64,000 nucleotides of DNA from Xanthomonas sp. SI. Lineage in GTDB: Bacteria > Pseudomonadota > Gammaproteobacteria > Xanthomonadales > Xanthomonadaceae. The notes under the pieces are model-generated. The model saw only the letters and a program-made list of their open reading frames with translations. It made no database searches and was not told the DNA's origin. A program made the translations under genes and the position numbers. Positions 57,273-64,000 of the stretch are shown here, piece by piece (position 1 is the stretch's first letter; each line of letters opens with the position of its first letter). Location: NCBI RefSeq assembly GCF_014236855.1, contig NZ_CP051261.1, positions 434,001 to 498,000 on the forward strand, in the 5' to 3' direction.

Positions 57273-58696
57273 ACGCCCGGTCGTTACGCTTGCTGGCCGT
57301 GGCCTGCTGCGCGGCGCTGGCCGCGTGCAGCATGGCCCCGCACTACGCGCGCCCGGCCGCGCCGGTGCCGCTGCAGTTCGACACCGCGGGCACTGCCCCG
57401 CCCGCGGCCGGCGCCGCGCTGGCGATGCCGGACTGGCGCGACGTGTTCCTCGATCCGCGGCTGCGCCAGGTCATCGCGCTGGGCCTGGACAACAACCGCG
57501 ACCTGCGCGTGGCCATGCTCAACATCGACAAGGCGCGCGCGCAGTACCGGATCCAGCGCGCCGCGCTGGCGCCGTCGCTGGATGCCAATGCCAGCAGCAG
57601 CCGTCAGCGGACCAGCGCCAGCGCCAGCGACACCGGGCACGCGCAGATCGACAGCAGCGACGCGCTGCAGGTCGGCATCAGCAGCTGGGAACTGGACCTG
57701 TTCGGTCGCGTGCGCAGCCTGAAGGACGAAGCCATGGAAACCTGGCTGGCCAGCGCCGAAACGCAACGCAGCGTGCGCCTGAGCCTGATTGGCCAGATCG
57801 CCGACGACTGGCTCGCGGTCGGCGCCGACCAGCAACTGCTGGCGCTGGCGCAGCAGACCCTGGATAGCCAGGAGCAGACGCTCAAGCGCAGCCGCGCCCA
57901 GCACGACAACGGCATCGGCTCCGGGCTGGACCTGGCGCAGATCCAGAGCAGCGTGGAAGCGGCCCGCGTCGATGTGGCGCGCGATGCCACCCAGCTCGCC
58001 CAGGCCCGCGACGCGCTGCAACTGGTGGTCGGCGCGCCGGTGGACCCAGCGCTGCTCGCCGGCACCGATGCGTTCGACGGCAGCGTGGCCCTGGCGCCGC
58101 TGCCGGCGGGACTGAATGCCACGGTGCTGCTGCAACGTCCCGACGTGCTCGCCGCCGAGCATGCGCTGAAGGCGGCCAATGCCGACATCGGCGCCGCGCG
58201 CGCGGCATTCTTTCCGACCGTCTCGCTGACCGCCTCCACCGGGCGCAGCAGCGATGCCCTGTCCACGCTGTTCGCGGCGGGTTCGCGGACCTGGTCGTTC
58301 GTGCCCAGCATCGCGTTGCCGATCTTCCAAGCCGGCGCGCTGAAGGCCTCTCTGGACGTCTCCAAGATCGGCAAGAACATCGCCGTGGCGCAATACGAAA
58401 AAGCCATCCAGAGCGCCTTCGGCGATGTCGCCTATGCGTTGGCGCAACGCGATCACCTCGACGCGCAGCTGAGCGCGCAACAGGCGCTGGTGGACGCGGT
58501 GCGGCGCAGCCACACGCTGGCCGAAGCGCGTTACCGCGCCGGCGTGGACGACTACCTGCAGGTGCTGGACGCGCAACGCTCGCTGTACGCCGCGCAGCAG
58601 GATCTGATCGCCCTGCGCCTGCAGGACGACAGCAACCGGGTCGCGCTGTACACGGTGCTGGGCGGCGGCGCGGATGCCACGGCGGCGGGGCGGTGA
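57269..58696 (+). CDS. Outer-membrane efflux channel lipoprotein (NodT/OprM type)
   Basis: The product has 475 residues. ATG 57269 overlaps the pump stop (ATGA). The lipoprotein signal ends LAAC (residues 17-20). Two repeats of the efflux-protein helical barrel follow (VIALGLDNNRDLRVAMLNIDKARAQYRIQRAALAPSLDAN; LLQRPDVLAAEHALKAANADIGAARAAFFPTVSLTAS). The C-terminal helix pair ends in QVLDAQRSLYAAQQDLIALRLQ. This completes a three-gene pump operon, regulated probably through the palindromes upstream. Confidence 0.93.
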   Translation: MNARSLRLLAVACCAALAACSMAPHYARPAAPVPLQFDTAGTAPPAAGAALAMPDWRDVFLDPRLRQVIALGLDNNRDLRVAMLNIDKARAQYRIQRAALAPSLDANASSSRQRTSASASDTGHAQIDSSDALQVGISSWELDLFGRVRSLKDEAMETWLASAETQRSVRLSLIGQIADDWLAVGADQQLLALAQQTLDSQEQTLKRSRAQHDNGIGSGLDLAQIQSSVEAARVDVARDATQLAQARDALQLVVGAPVDPALLAGTDAFDGSVALAPLPAGLNATVLLQRPDVLAAEHALKAANADIGAARAAFFPTVSLTASTGRSSDALSTLFAAGSRTWSFVPSIALPIFQAGALKASLDVSKIGKNIAVAQYEKAIQSAFGDVAYALAQRDHLDAQLSAQQALVDAVRRSHTLAEARYRAGVDDYLQVLDAQRSLYAAQQDLIALRLQDDSNRVALYTVLGGGADATAAGR

Positions 58697-58719
58697 ACGC
58701 ATCGCTCGGGCTGTTGCCT

Positions 58720-58791
58720 CCTGTAGGAGCGGCTTCAGCCGCGACAGGCATTACCGGTAACGCCTGTCGCGGCTGAAGCCGCTCCTACAGG
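58720..58791. repeat. 72 bp REP-type palindrome
   Basis: A 30 bp arm (58720-58749) is the exact reverse complement of 58762-58791, and the 12-base loop itself contains TTACCGGTAA. It lies just after the efflux operon and before the convergent nucleotidyltransferase gene, so it may also end transcription from both sides. Confidence 0.85.
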
Positions 58792-58813
58792 GGCATGCGC
58801 GATGCACATGATG

Positions 58814-59632
58814 CTAAGCGGAGGCATCGGTACGGATCAGTTGGCGGAACAGCGCATCCAGCGCCCGCGGATCGCCGCTGCCGGCGGCTAGGCGCGGCGC
58901 GGCGGCGCCCATGCGCGCCAGTTCGGCGTCCAGGAAGTCGCTGATCGCCGGGACCCGCGGACCGTCCTCGATTTCCGCGGCGGCGCGTTTCTTCTCCAGC
59001 AAGGCATCGATCGCCTCACGCAGCGGTCCCGACGGCAGCAGCGCCTCCAGCAGCAGCTCGAACGCCATCGGCGGCATCCCCTGCTCGCGTTCGATCCACT
59101 GGCAGGCCAGCACCGGGCGCAGCACGTACAGGTATTTCTTGGTGCGGATGCGTTCGCCGCGCAGATAACCGCGGTAGTTGCTCTTGGCCATGTTGAAGTA
59201 ATGCCACCAGGTGCCCAGCGGCGAGTAGAACGCGTGCGCCATCTGCAGCAGTCCGGAGACGGCGGTGGGATCCTGGCGGTAGACCAGCGGCGACTGCAGC
59301 CATTCCAGCAGCGTTGGATTGGACTTGGATACCAGACGCAGCGCCTTGCGCAGGTCCCAGCCGCTGACGTCCAGGTCGTCGGCGATCGGCAGTTCGATCA
59401 CGTCGCGCTGCGGCTCGCCCGGCCCGGTGCGTTCGTTGACGGTCAGATACCACTCCGGCCGATGCATATAGACGAAGCGCGCGTCGTAGTCGCTGTCGGG
59501 CGAGGAAAATCCCCAGCCGCGGCTGCCGGACTCGCAGGCCAGCAGGATGCGCACATCGTGGCTGCGTTCGATGTCGCCGAGCGCGTCCAGCACGGCGACG
59601 CGCTTGTCCGGCGCGAGCGGGTGGATCTCCAT
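58814..59632 (-). CDS. Nucleotidyltransferase (RlaP/YcgL-like)
   Basis: The product has 272 residues. The nucleotidyltransferase site ESGSRGWGFSSPDSDYDARFVYMH (35-58) gives GS plus DxD-like acidic residues (Asp49, Asp51 region). The rest matches the predicted nucleotidyltransferase family PF10127 (NPTLLEWLQSPLVYR, YNMAKSNYRGYLRGERIRTKKYLYVLRPVLACQWIE, ALLPSGPLREAI). Related proteins act in RNA repair contexts; the target here is unknown. It starts at ATG 59632. Confidence 0.85.
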   Translation of the reverse strand: MEIHPLAPDKRVAVLDALGDIERSHDVRILLACESGSRGWGFSSPDSDYDARFVYMHRPEWYLTVNERTGPGEPQRDVIELPIADDLDVSGWDLRKALRLVSKSNPTLLEWLQSPLVYRQDPTAVSGLLQMAHAFYSPLGTWWHYFNMAKSNYRGYLRGERIRTKKYLYVLRPVLACQWIEREQGMPPMAFELLLEALLPSGPLREAIDALLEKKRAAAEIEDGPRVPAISDFLDAELARMGAAAPRLAAGSGDPRALDALFRQLIRTDASA

Positions 59633-59680
59633 GGCCTGTCGTCCTTGTAGCGGCGGGACAGGATGCCGCGCAGCCGCCGC

Positions 59681-61570
59681 TTACGCCACCCGGCTGCGCC
59701 GCGCGCGCTCCAGGTGCACCAGCAGCAGCGAGATCGCCGCCGGGGTCATGCCGGGAATGCGCTGCGCCTGGCCCACGCTCTGTGGGCGCACGCGCTGCAG
59801 TTTCTGCTGCACTTCGGCCGACAGCCCGCGCACCTGCGCGTAGTCGAACGCCTCGGGAATCGGCGTGTCCTCGTGGCGCTGCTGGCGCGCGATCTCGTCG
59901 CGCTGGCGATCAAGATAGCCGGCGTACTTGATGCCGATCTCGACCTGCTCGGCGACCTGCGCGTCGTCCACGCCCGGGCCCAGCGACGGCACCCGCATCA
60001 ACGCGGCGTAGTTCAGCTCCGGGCGTTTGATCAGGTCGAGCACGGTGGTCTCGCGGCTCACCGCCACGCCCAGCGTCGCGGCGACCTCGCGGCCCAGCGC
60101 ATTGCCCGGCGTGGCCCACAGCGCGCTCAGCCGTTCGTTCTCCCGCGCCACCGCCTCCTGCTTGGCCTGGAAGCGCGCCCAGCGCGCCTCGCCGACCAGG
60201 CCCAGTTCGTGGCCGATGCTGGTCAGGCGCGCGTCGGCGTTGTCCTCGCGCAGCTGCAGCCGGTATTCGGCGCGGCTGGTGAACATGCGGTACGGCTCGG
60301 TGGTGCCGTGGGTGATCAGGTCGTCGATCAGTACGCCGATGTAGGCCTGGTCGCGGCGCGGCGACCACGGCTCCAGCCCACGCACCTGGCGCGCCGCATT
60401 GAGTCCGGCGATCAGTCCCTGCGCGGCCGCTTCCTCGTAGCCGGTGGTGCCGTTGATCTGGCCGGCGAAGAACAGCCCCGGCATGGCCTTGGTCTCCAGC
60501 GAGGCCTTGAGCCCGCGCGGGTCGAAGAAGTCGTATTCGATCGCGTAGCCGGGGCGGGTGATGTGGGCGCGCTCGAAGCCGCGGATCGAACGCACCAGCT
60601 CCAGCTGCACGTCGAACGGCAGCGAGGTGGAGATGCCGTTGGGATAGATCTCGGCCACGTCCAGGCCTTCGGGCTCGACGAAGATCTGATGGCTGGCCTT
60701 GTCGGCGAAGCGCACCACCTTGTCCTCGATCGACGGGCAGTAGCGCGGGCCGATGCCCTCGATCTGGCCGGTGTACAGCGGCGAGCGGTCCAGCGCGCCG
60801 CGGATGATGTCGTGGGTGCGCTCGGTGGTATGGGTGATCCAGCACGAGACCTGGCGCGGATGCTGGGCGAGTTCGCCCATGAACGACATCACCGGCAGCG
60901 GATCGTCGCCGGGCTGCTCTTCCATCGCCGCGTAGTCGAGGCTGCGCCCGTCGATGCGCGGCGGGGTGCCGGTCTTGAGCCGGTCCACGCCGAAGCGGCC
61001 GTCGCGCAGCGTCTGCGCCAGCGCGGTGGCCGGCGGGTCGCCGGCGCGGCCGCCGGCATACTGGGTCTGGCCGATGTGGATCTTGCCGGCCAGGAAGGTG
61101 CCGGCGGTCAGCACCACCGCCGCCGCCTCGAAGCGCAGGCCGGTCTGGGTGATGGCGCCGCGCACGCGCTCGCCTTCCACGATCAGCGCGTCGACCGCGG
61201 CCTGGAACAGGGTCAGGTTCGGCTGAGTCTCGACCAGGCGCCGGATCGCGCCGCGGTACAGGTTGCGGTCGGCCTGGCAGCGGGTGGCGCGCACCGCCGG
61301 GCCCTTGGACGCGTTGAGCGTGCGCCACTGGATGCCGGCCAGGTCGGCGGCATGCGCCATCGCCCCGCCCAGCGCATCGATTTCCTTGACCAGATGGCCC
61401 TTGCCGATGCCGCCGATGGCCGGGTTGCAGCTCATCGCGCCCACCGTCTCCACGTTGTGGGTCAGCAGCAGGGTGCGTGCGCCGGCGCGCGCGGCGGCCA
61501 GCGCGGCCTCGGTGCCCGCGTGGCCGCCGCCGATCACGATGACGTCGTAGCGGTAGAAGGAATGGCTCAT
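59681..61570 (-). CDS. mnmG: tRNA uridine 5-carboxymethylaminomethyl modification enzyme
   Basis: The product has 629 residues, the standard length. With MnmE it adds the carboxymethylaminomethyl group to U34 of certain tRNAs. FAD-binding [10 protein letters not shown] (residues 14-23), the [22 protein letters not shown] motif, GTFLxGKIHIG, and [17 protein letters not shown] are all present, with the helical C-terminal MnmE-binding domain. I chose ATG 61570 because a longer frame runs into non-conserved DNA. It stands alone and reads away from the candidate small RNA. Confidence 0.97.
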   Translation of the reverse strand: MSHSFYRYDVIVIGGGHAGTEAALAAARAGARTLLLTHNVETVGAMSCNPAIGGIGKGHLVKEIDALGGAMAHAADLAGIQWRTLNASKGPAVRATRCQADRNLYRGAIRRLVETQPNLTLFQAAVDALIVEGERVRGAITQTGLRFEAAAVVLTAGTFLAGKIHIGQTQYAGGRAGDPPATALAQTLRDGRFGVDRLKTGTPPRIDGRSLDYAAMEEQPGDDPLPVMSFMGELAQHPRQVSCWITHTTERTHDIIRGALDRSPLYTGQIEGIGPRYCPSIEDKVVRFADKASHQIFVEPEGLDVAEIYPNGISTSLPFDVQLELVRSIRGFERAHITRPGYAIEYDFFDPRGLKASLETKAMPGLFFAGQINGTTGYEEAAAQGLIAGLNAARQVRGLEPWSPRRDQAYIGVLIDDLITHGTTEPYRMFTSRAEYRLQLREDNADARLTSIGHELGLVGEARWARFQAKQEAVARENERLSALWATPGNALGREVAATLGVAVSRETTVLDLIKRPELNYAALMRVPSLGPGVDDAQVAEQVEIGIKYAGYLDRQRDEIARQQRHEDTPIPEAFDYAQVRGLSAEVQQKLQRVRPQSVGQAQRIPGMTPAAISLLLVHLERARRSRVA

Positions 61571-61685
61571 CGGGTACTCGTCCGCCCGGTCGCGGGGACC
61601 GGGATGGGGGCGTTCGCGGGGTGGCGCACGCCGGAAAACGGAAATTTTGGAGTTCTCATCACAGTTTACGGATTCGCCCCTAAAG

Positions 61686-61702
61686 TTGGCACGCCATCTG
61701 CA
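61686..61702 (+). promoter_or_regulatory. Sigma54-type promoter
   Basis: TTGGCACGCCATCTGCA has GG and GC separated by ten bases and the TGGCACG -24 element, which fits the sigma54 consensus. Only the base before TGCA differs from the ideal. The expected start of transcription is near 61713. Confidence 0.65.
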
Positions 61703-61712
61703 GATATCCCTA

Positions 61713-61828
61713 CTGCACCCAACGTGGCATTGCGTCAGGGGCGTACGACTGGAATTGGAACAGGGGCCAGTCACGCGCACGTTGGGGGAGCTGGGGGCCG
61801 GTAGTCGGGGGACTGCCGGCCCTTTTTT
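61713..61828 (+). ncRNA. Candidate sigma54-dependent small RNA
   Basis: Between a sigma54-type promoter and a strong terminator lies about 116 bp without an open frame. It can fold: CCCAACGTG (61718-61726) pairs with CACGTTGGG (61778-61786), enclosing a GACTGG/CCAGTC stem (61747-61752 with 61767-61772). The terminator is a 12 bp GC-rich stem (61795-61806 with 61811-61822) followed by six T. GGA triplets occur at 61751, 61757, 61787 and 61810, some in loops, as in RNAs that bind CsrA/RsmA, but that role is only a guess. It is divergent from mnmG. Confidence 0.6.
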
Positions 61829-61874
61829 ATGCCTGCGATTCGGGTCCGATGCCAACAACAGCAAGGCCCGAACG

Positions 61875-61908
61875 CGAAAAGCCCCGGCGAACCGGGGCTT
61901 TTCGTTTT
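61875..61908. terminator. Bidirectional terminator
   Basis: CGAAAAGCCCCGG-CGAA-CCGGGGCTTTTCG is a perfect 13 bp stem with a tetraloop. T-runs follow on both strands (TTTTCGTTTT on plus). On the minus strand it can end the lipoprotein gene transcript. Confidence 0.85.
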
Positions 61909-61912
61909 AGGC

Positions 61913-62070
61913 GCCGACGCCCGACAGGGCCGGAACAGGGGGGATCCAGATTTCCCTGTCGGACATCGACATAGACAGTGGGGCGATCCCTTCGGGTCAT
62001 AAAGCGACGCAGGCGGTCACCCCGTACGACGTAGAGTGCGTCTTGTGCCTGCGTGAAATCAAGCCTTTTC
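61913..62070. other. Structured non-coding segment
   Basis: CCGACAGGG (61921-61929) pairs perfectly with CCCTGTCGG (61954-61962), and CGCAGGC pairs with GCCTGCG further along. There is no gene. It lies between the lipoprotein stop and the bidirectional terminator, so it is a structured 3' untranslated region or a small RNA on the minus strand. Confidence 0.45.
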
Positions 62071-62628
62071 TTAGGGCTCTAGTGTGCGCTTCGTCCCATT
62101 GCTACGACCCAGATTGCCAGGCCGGGGTGCGGCCGGACGCGGCTGGGCGGCCGGCCGCGGCGCGCTGGCCGGACGTGGCTGCATCGACTGCGGCCGCGGC
62201 TGCATCGACTGGGGGCGTGGGCCGGCGTTGGCGGCATCGGGACGGCGCAGCCGGTCCAGGTCGCGCCACGGCGCCTTGCCCCGGCCGCCGCCGCCACCGA
62301 TGACCGGCGGCGGCCGGTCCGGCGGGCGGCCGTTGTCGTCGGGCCGCGGACGCGGCGGCGGACGGTGCCGCGGCGGACCGTAGTAGTCGCGGTAGTAGTA
62401 CGGGCCGCCATAGCCGTAGTAGCCATAGCCGTAATAGCCGGCGCCATAACCGTAGGGCACCGCGCCGTACGGCGCGTAATAGCCGTCGGAGTAGCCGTCC
62501 GGATAGCGGTATTCGACCGATGGGGCACCGCGGTAATAACCGCCGCCGCCGTTGTCGGCGTAGTCGTAGGTGGCGCAGCCGCTCAGCGTGGCCAGCAATC
62601 CAGCGGCCCAGATCAGGCGCATGTTCAT
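62071..62628 (-). CDS. Gly/Tyr- and Pro-rich lipoprotein
   Basis: The product has 185 residues. GAGGATTCGCC precedes ATG 62628. The lipobox LSGC is at residues 15-18. The mature protein is low complexity: a Tyr/Gly stretch (about residues 30-80, with YGYGAGYYGYGYYGYGG), then Pro/Arg (PPRHRPPPRPRPDD), a Gly cluster and a tail with tandem PRPQSMQ units. It is probably a disordered outer-membrane-associated protein. Similar YXQ/GY-rich lipoproteins are common in Xanthomonas; the function is unknown. Confidence 0.8.
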   Translation of the reverse strand: MNMRLIWAAGLLATLSGCATYDYADNGGGGYYRGAPSVEYRYPDGYSDGYYAPYGAVPYGYGAGYYGYGYYGYGGPYYYRDYYGPPRHRPPPRPRPDDNGRPPDRPPPVIGGGGGRGKAPWRDLDRLRRPDAANAGPRPQSMQPRPQSMQPRPASAPRPAAQPRPAAPRPGNLGRSNGTKRTLEP

Positions 62629-62793
62629 GGCGAATCCTCTCCCTGAGGCTGACCGACAGGTTCGGCGTGTTGCATTGAATGCCCCCTTAACTCGCTTCGT
62701 CGTTGATTGAACGCTTAAGTCGCGTGCAACCGCCGTGTTGCCCCGGCAGCCCGCGACACCGCGAACTTGGGACGATACGCTAACCTTTCACGC

Positions 62794-63753
62794 ATGTTCT
62801 CATCTTCACTGCCCGTTTTCGCCGATGTGACCGCCGCCGCGGCGCGGATCGCGCCGCATGCCCAGGTCACCCCGGTCCTGCGCTCGCGGGCGCTGGACGC
62901 GGCGACTGGCGCGACCCTGCTGTTCAAGGCCGAGCACCTGCAGCGCGGCGGCGCGTTCAAGTTCCGCGGCGCCTGCAATGCGGTGTGGGCGCTGAGCGAG
63001 GCGCAGGCCGCGCACGGCGTGGTCACCCATTCCTCGGGCAATCACGGTGCGGCCCTGGCGCAGGCCGCGCGTAGCCGCGGCATCGGTTGCCACGTGGTGG
63101 TGCCGGAGGGCGCGGTGGCGGCCAAGCTGGCCAATATCGCCCGCGACGGCGCCACCCTGTGGCGCTGCGAGGCCGGCATCGCCGCGCGCGAGGCGATGTG
63201 CGCGCAGGTGCAGCAGCAGACCGGCGCAACCCTGGTGCATCCGTACACCGATCCGGCGGTGATCGCCGGCCAGGGCACCGCGGCCCTGGAACTGCTCGGC
63301 GCCAGCGGCCCGCTCGACCTGCTGGTGGTGCCGGTCGGCGGCGGCGGCCTGGCCGCCGGCAGCCGCCTGGCGCTGTCGGCGCTGGCGCCGCAGGCGCGCC
63401 TGCTGCTGGCCGAGCCGGCCGGCGCCGCCGACACCGCGCGCTCGCTGGCGGCCGGCGCGCTGCGCGTGGACTTCGTTCCGGACACGATCTGCGACGGCTT
63501 GCGCGGCACCCTCGGTGCGTCCAACTTCGCGCTGCTGCACGGCCAGGCCGAGACGATCGTGGTCGAGGACGCCGCCACCGTGGCGGCGATGCGGCTGCTG
63601 TGGCAGGTGCTCAAGCAGGTGGTGGAACCCTCGTCGGCGATCGCGCTGGCGGCGGTGCTGGCGCAGCCCGAGCGCTTCGCCGGGCGCCGGGTCGGGCTGA
63701 TCCTGTCCGGCGGCAACGTCGATCTCGACGCCCTGCCGTGGGGCACGGCGTGA
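62794..63753 (+). CDS. PLP-dependent serine/threonine dehydratase or serine racemase
   Basis: The product has 319 residues. The fold-type II signatures are clear: FKAEHLQRGGAFKFRGA with the Schiff-base lysine, SSGNHGAALA for PLP contacts, the phosphate loop VGGGGLAAG and SGGNVD near the end. The regulatory ACT domain of biosynthetic threonine deaminase is absent, so it is a catabolic dehydratase or a serine racemase; these cannot be told apart here. I chose ATG 62794 (MFSSS) because similarity begins shortly after. Its stop overlaps the next start. Confidence 0.87.
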   Translation: MFSSSLPVFADVTAAAARIAPHAQVTPVLRSRALDAATGATLLFKAEHLQRGGAFKFRGACNAVWALSEAQAAHGVVTHSSGNHGAALAQAARSRGIGCHVVVPEGAVAAKLANIARDGATLWRCEAGIAAREAMCAQVQQQTGATLVHPYTDPAVIAGQGTAALELLGASGPLDLLVVPVGGGGLAAGSRLALSALAPQARLLLAEPAGAADTARSLAAGALRVDFVPDTICDGLRGTLGASNFALLHGQAETIVVEDAATVAAMRLLWQVLKQVVEPSSAIALAAVLAQPERFAGRRVGLILSGGNVDLDALPWGTA

Positions 63754-64000
63754 AGCCGCGGCGACGACGCGGCTGGCTGGGCTGGCTCGGTCGGCTGACC
63801 GCGGTGCTGGGGCTGTGGCTGCTGGGCGTGGCGATCTACATCGTCTGGGTCGGCGACCGCGACCAGGCGGCGCCGGCCGACGCGATCATCGTGCTCGGGG
63901 CGGCCGCCTACGACGCCAAGCCCTCGCCGGTGTTCGAAGAGCGCATCCGCCACGGCCTGGACCTCTACCAGCGCGGCTATGCGCCGACCCTGATCTTCAC
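63750..64000 (+). CDS. YdcF/SanA-like DUF218 protein, N-terminus only
   Basis: The gene starts at GTG 63750, overlapping the upstream stop (GTGA), and runs off the window. The 83 visible codons encode a basic start, one membrane helix (residues 15-34, LTAVLGLWLLGVAIYIVW) and the start of the DUF218 domain (ADAIIVLGAAAY, PSPVFEERIRHGLDLYQRGYAPTLIFT). Members include ElyC and SanA, linked to envelope integrity. It is co-transcribed with the dehydratase gene. Confidence 0.85.
   Translation, partial: MKPRRRRGWLGWLGRLTAVLGLWLLGVAIYIVWVGDRDQAAPADAIIVLGAAAYDAKPSPVFEERIRHGLDLYQRGYAPTLIF

Noticed and set aside
61718..61828. The terminated segment upstream of mnmG as an mnmG leader
   Set aside because: It is transcribed on the plus strand, away from mnmG, and ends in a terminator with no gene after it.
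61913..62070. 6S RNA or tmRNA
   Set aside because: No 6S-like central bubble or tmRNA tag sequence with CCA end could be recognised; only local stems are seen.

Overview
The window is chromosomal DNA of a high-GC gammaproteobacterium, almost certainly Xanthomonas or a close relative. The main reasons are an integron lying next to ilvD, the ygiB/ygiC pair, and intergenic repeats built on a GTAGGAGCGGCTTCAGCCGCGAC-type unit. No search could be run. Family names come from reading the translations, and statements about base composition are by eye.

Region 1 (1-15686) is a sedentary chromosomal integron. I count 32 attC-like sites, nearly all about 60 bp, with every cassette gene on the minus strand reading away from the integrase end. 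Cassettes carry exported, membrane, VOC-fold and unknown proteins. Several are duplicated: one about 280 bp cassette occurs five times, a VOC protein twice and a 64-residue membrane protein twice. The array contains a lipoprotein made only of a DnaK-type substrate-binding beta domain (8884-9324), a 59-residue gene (4933-5112), a gene interrupted by one TGA (1916-2296) and a PQQ-dependent sugar dehydrogenase (479-1699). The intI gene (14676-15686) has its catalytic residues but three single-base deletions, so the array is probably frozen or moved only in trans.

Region 2 (15830-21561) is core chromosome: ilvD, ygiB, ygiC, a small coiled-coil gene and an exported PstS-like phosphate-binding protein.

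Region 3 (21882-41194) is one 19 kb minus-strand operon of eight genes: a FhaC/ShlB transporter, an ExbB-type channel with extra periplasmic domains, ExbD, a TonB-like protein, a porin, two small exported proteins, and a 4020-residue filamentous-haemagglutinin-like exoprotein. It looks like a two-partner secretion system with its own proton-motive-force module. From memory it resembles the phosphate-regulated PdtA/PdtB locus of Pseudomonas aeruginosa. A Pho-box-like repeat and a perfect palindrome lie upstream.

Region 4 (41817-48832) is a six-gene operon: RDD, SpoIIM, DUF4129, DUF4350, MoxR ATPase and DUF58. Region 5 (49065-52356) holds a DUF2167 protein, a gamma-carbonic-anhydrase-like protein, a 31-residue lysine-rich protein and a RIO1-like kinase. 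Region 6 (52784-58791) is a tripartite RND efflux operon preceded by several palindromes and followed by a near-perfect 72 bp palindrome. Region 7 (58814-64000) has a nucleotidyltransferase, mnmG, a candidate sigma54-dependent small RNA (61713-61828), a Gly/Tyr/Pro-rich lipoprotein, a PLP-dependent dehydratase/racemase and the start of a YdcF-like protein.
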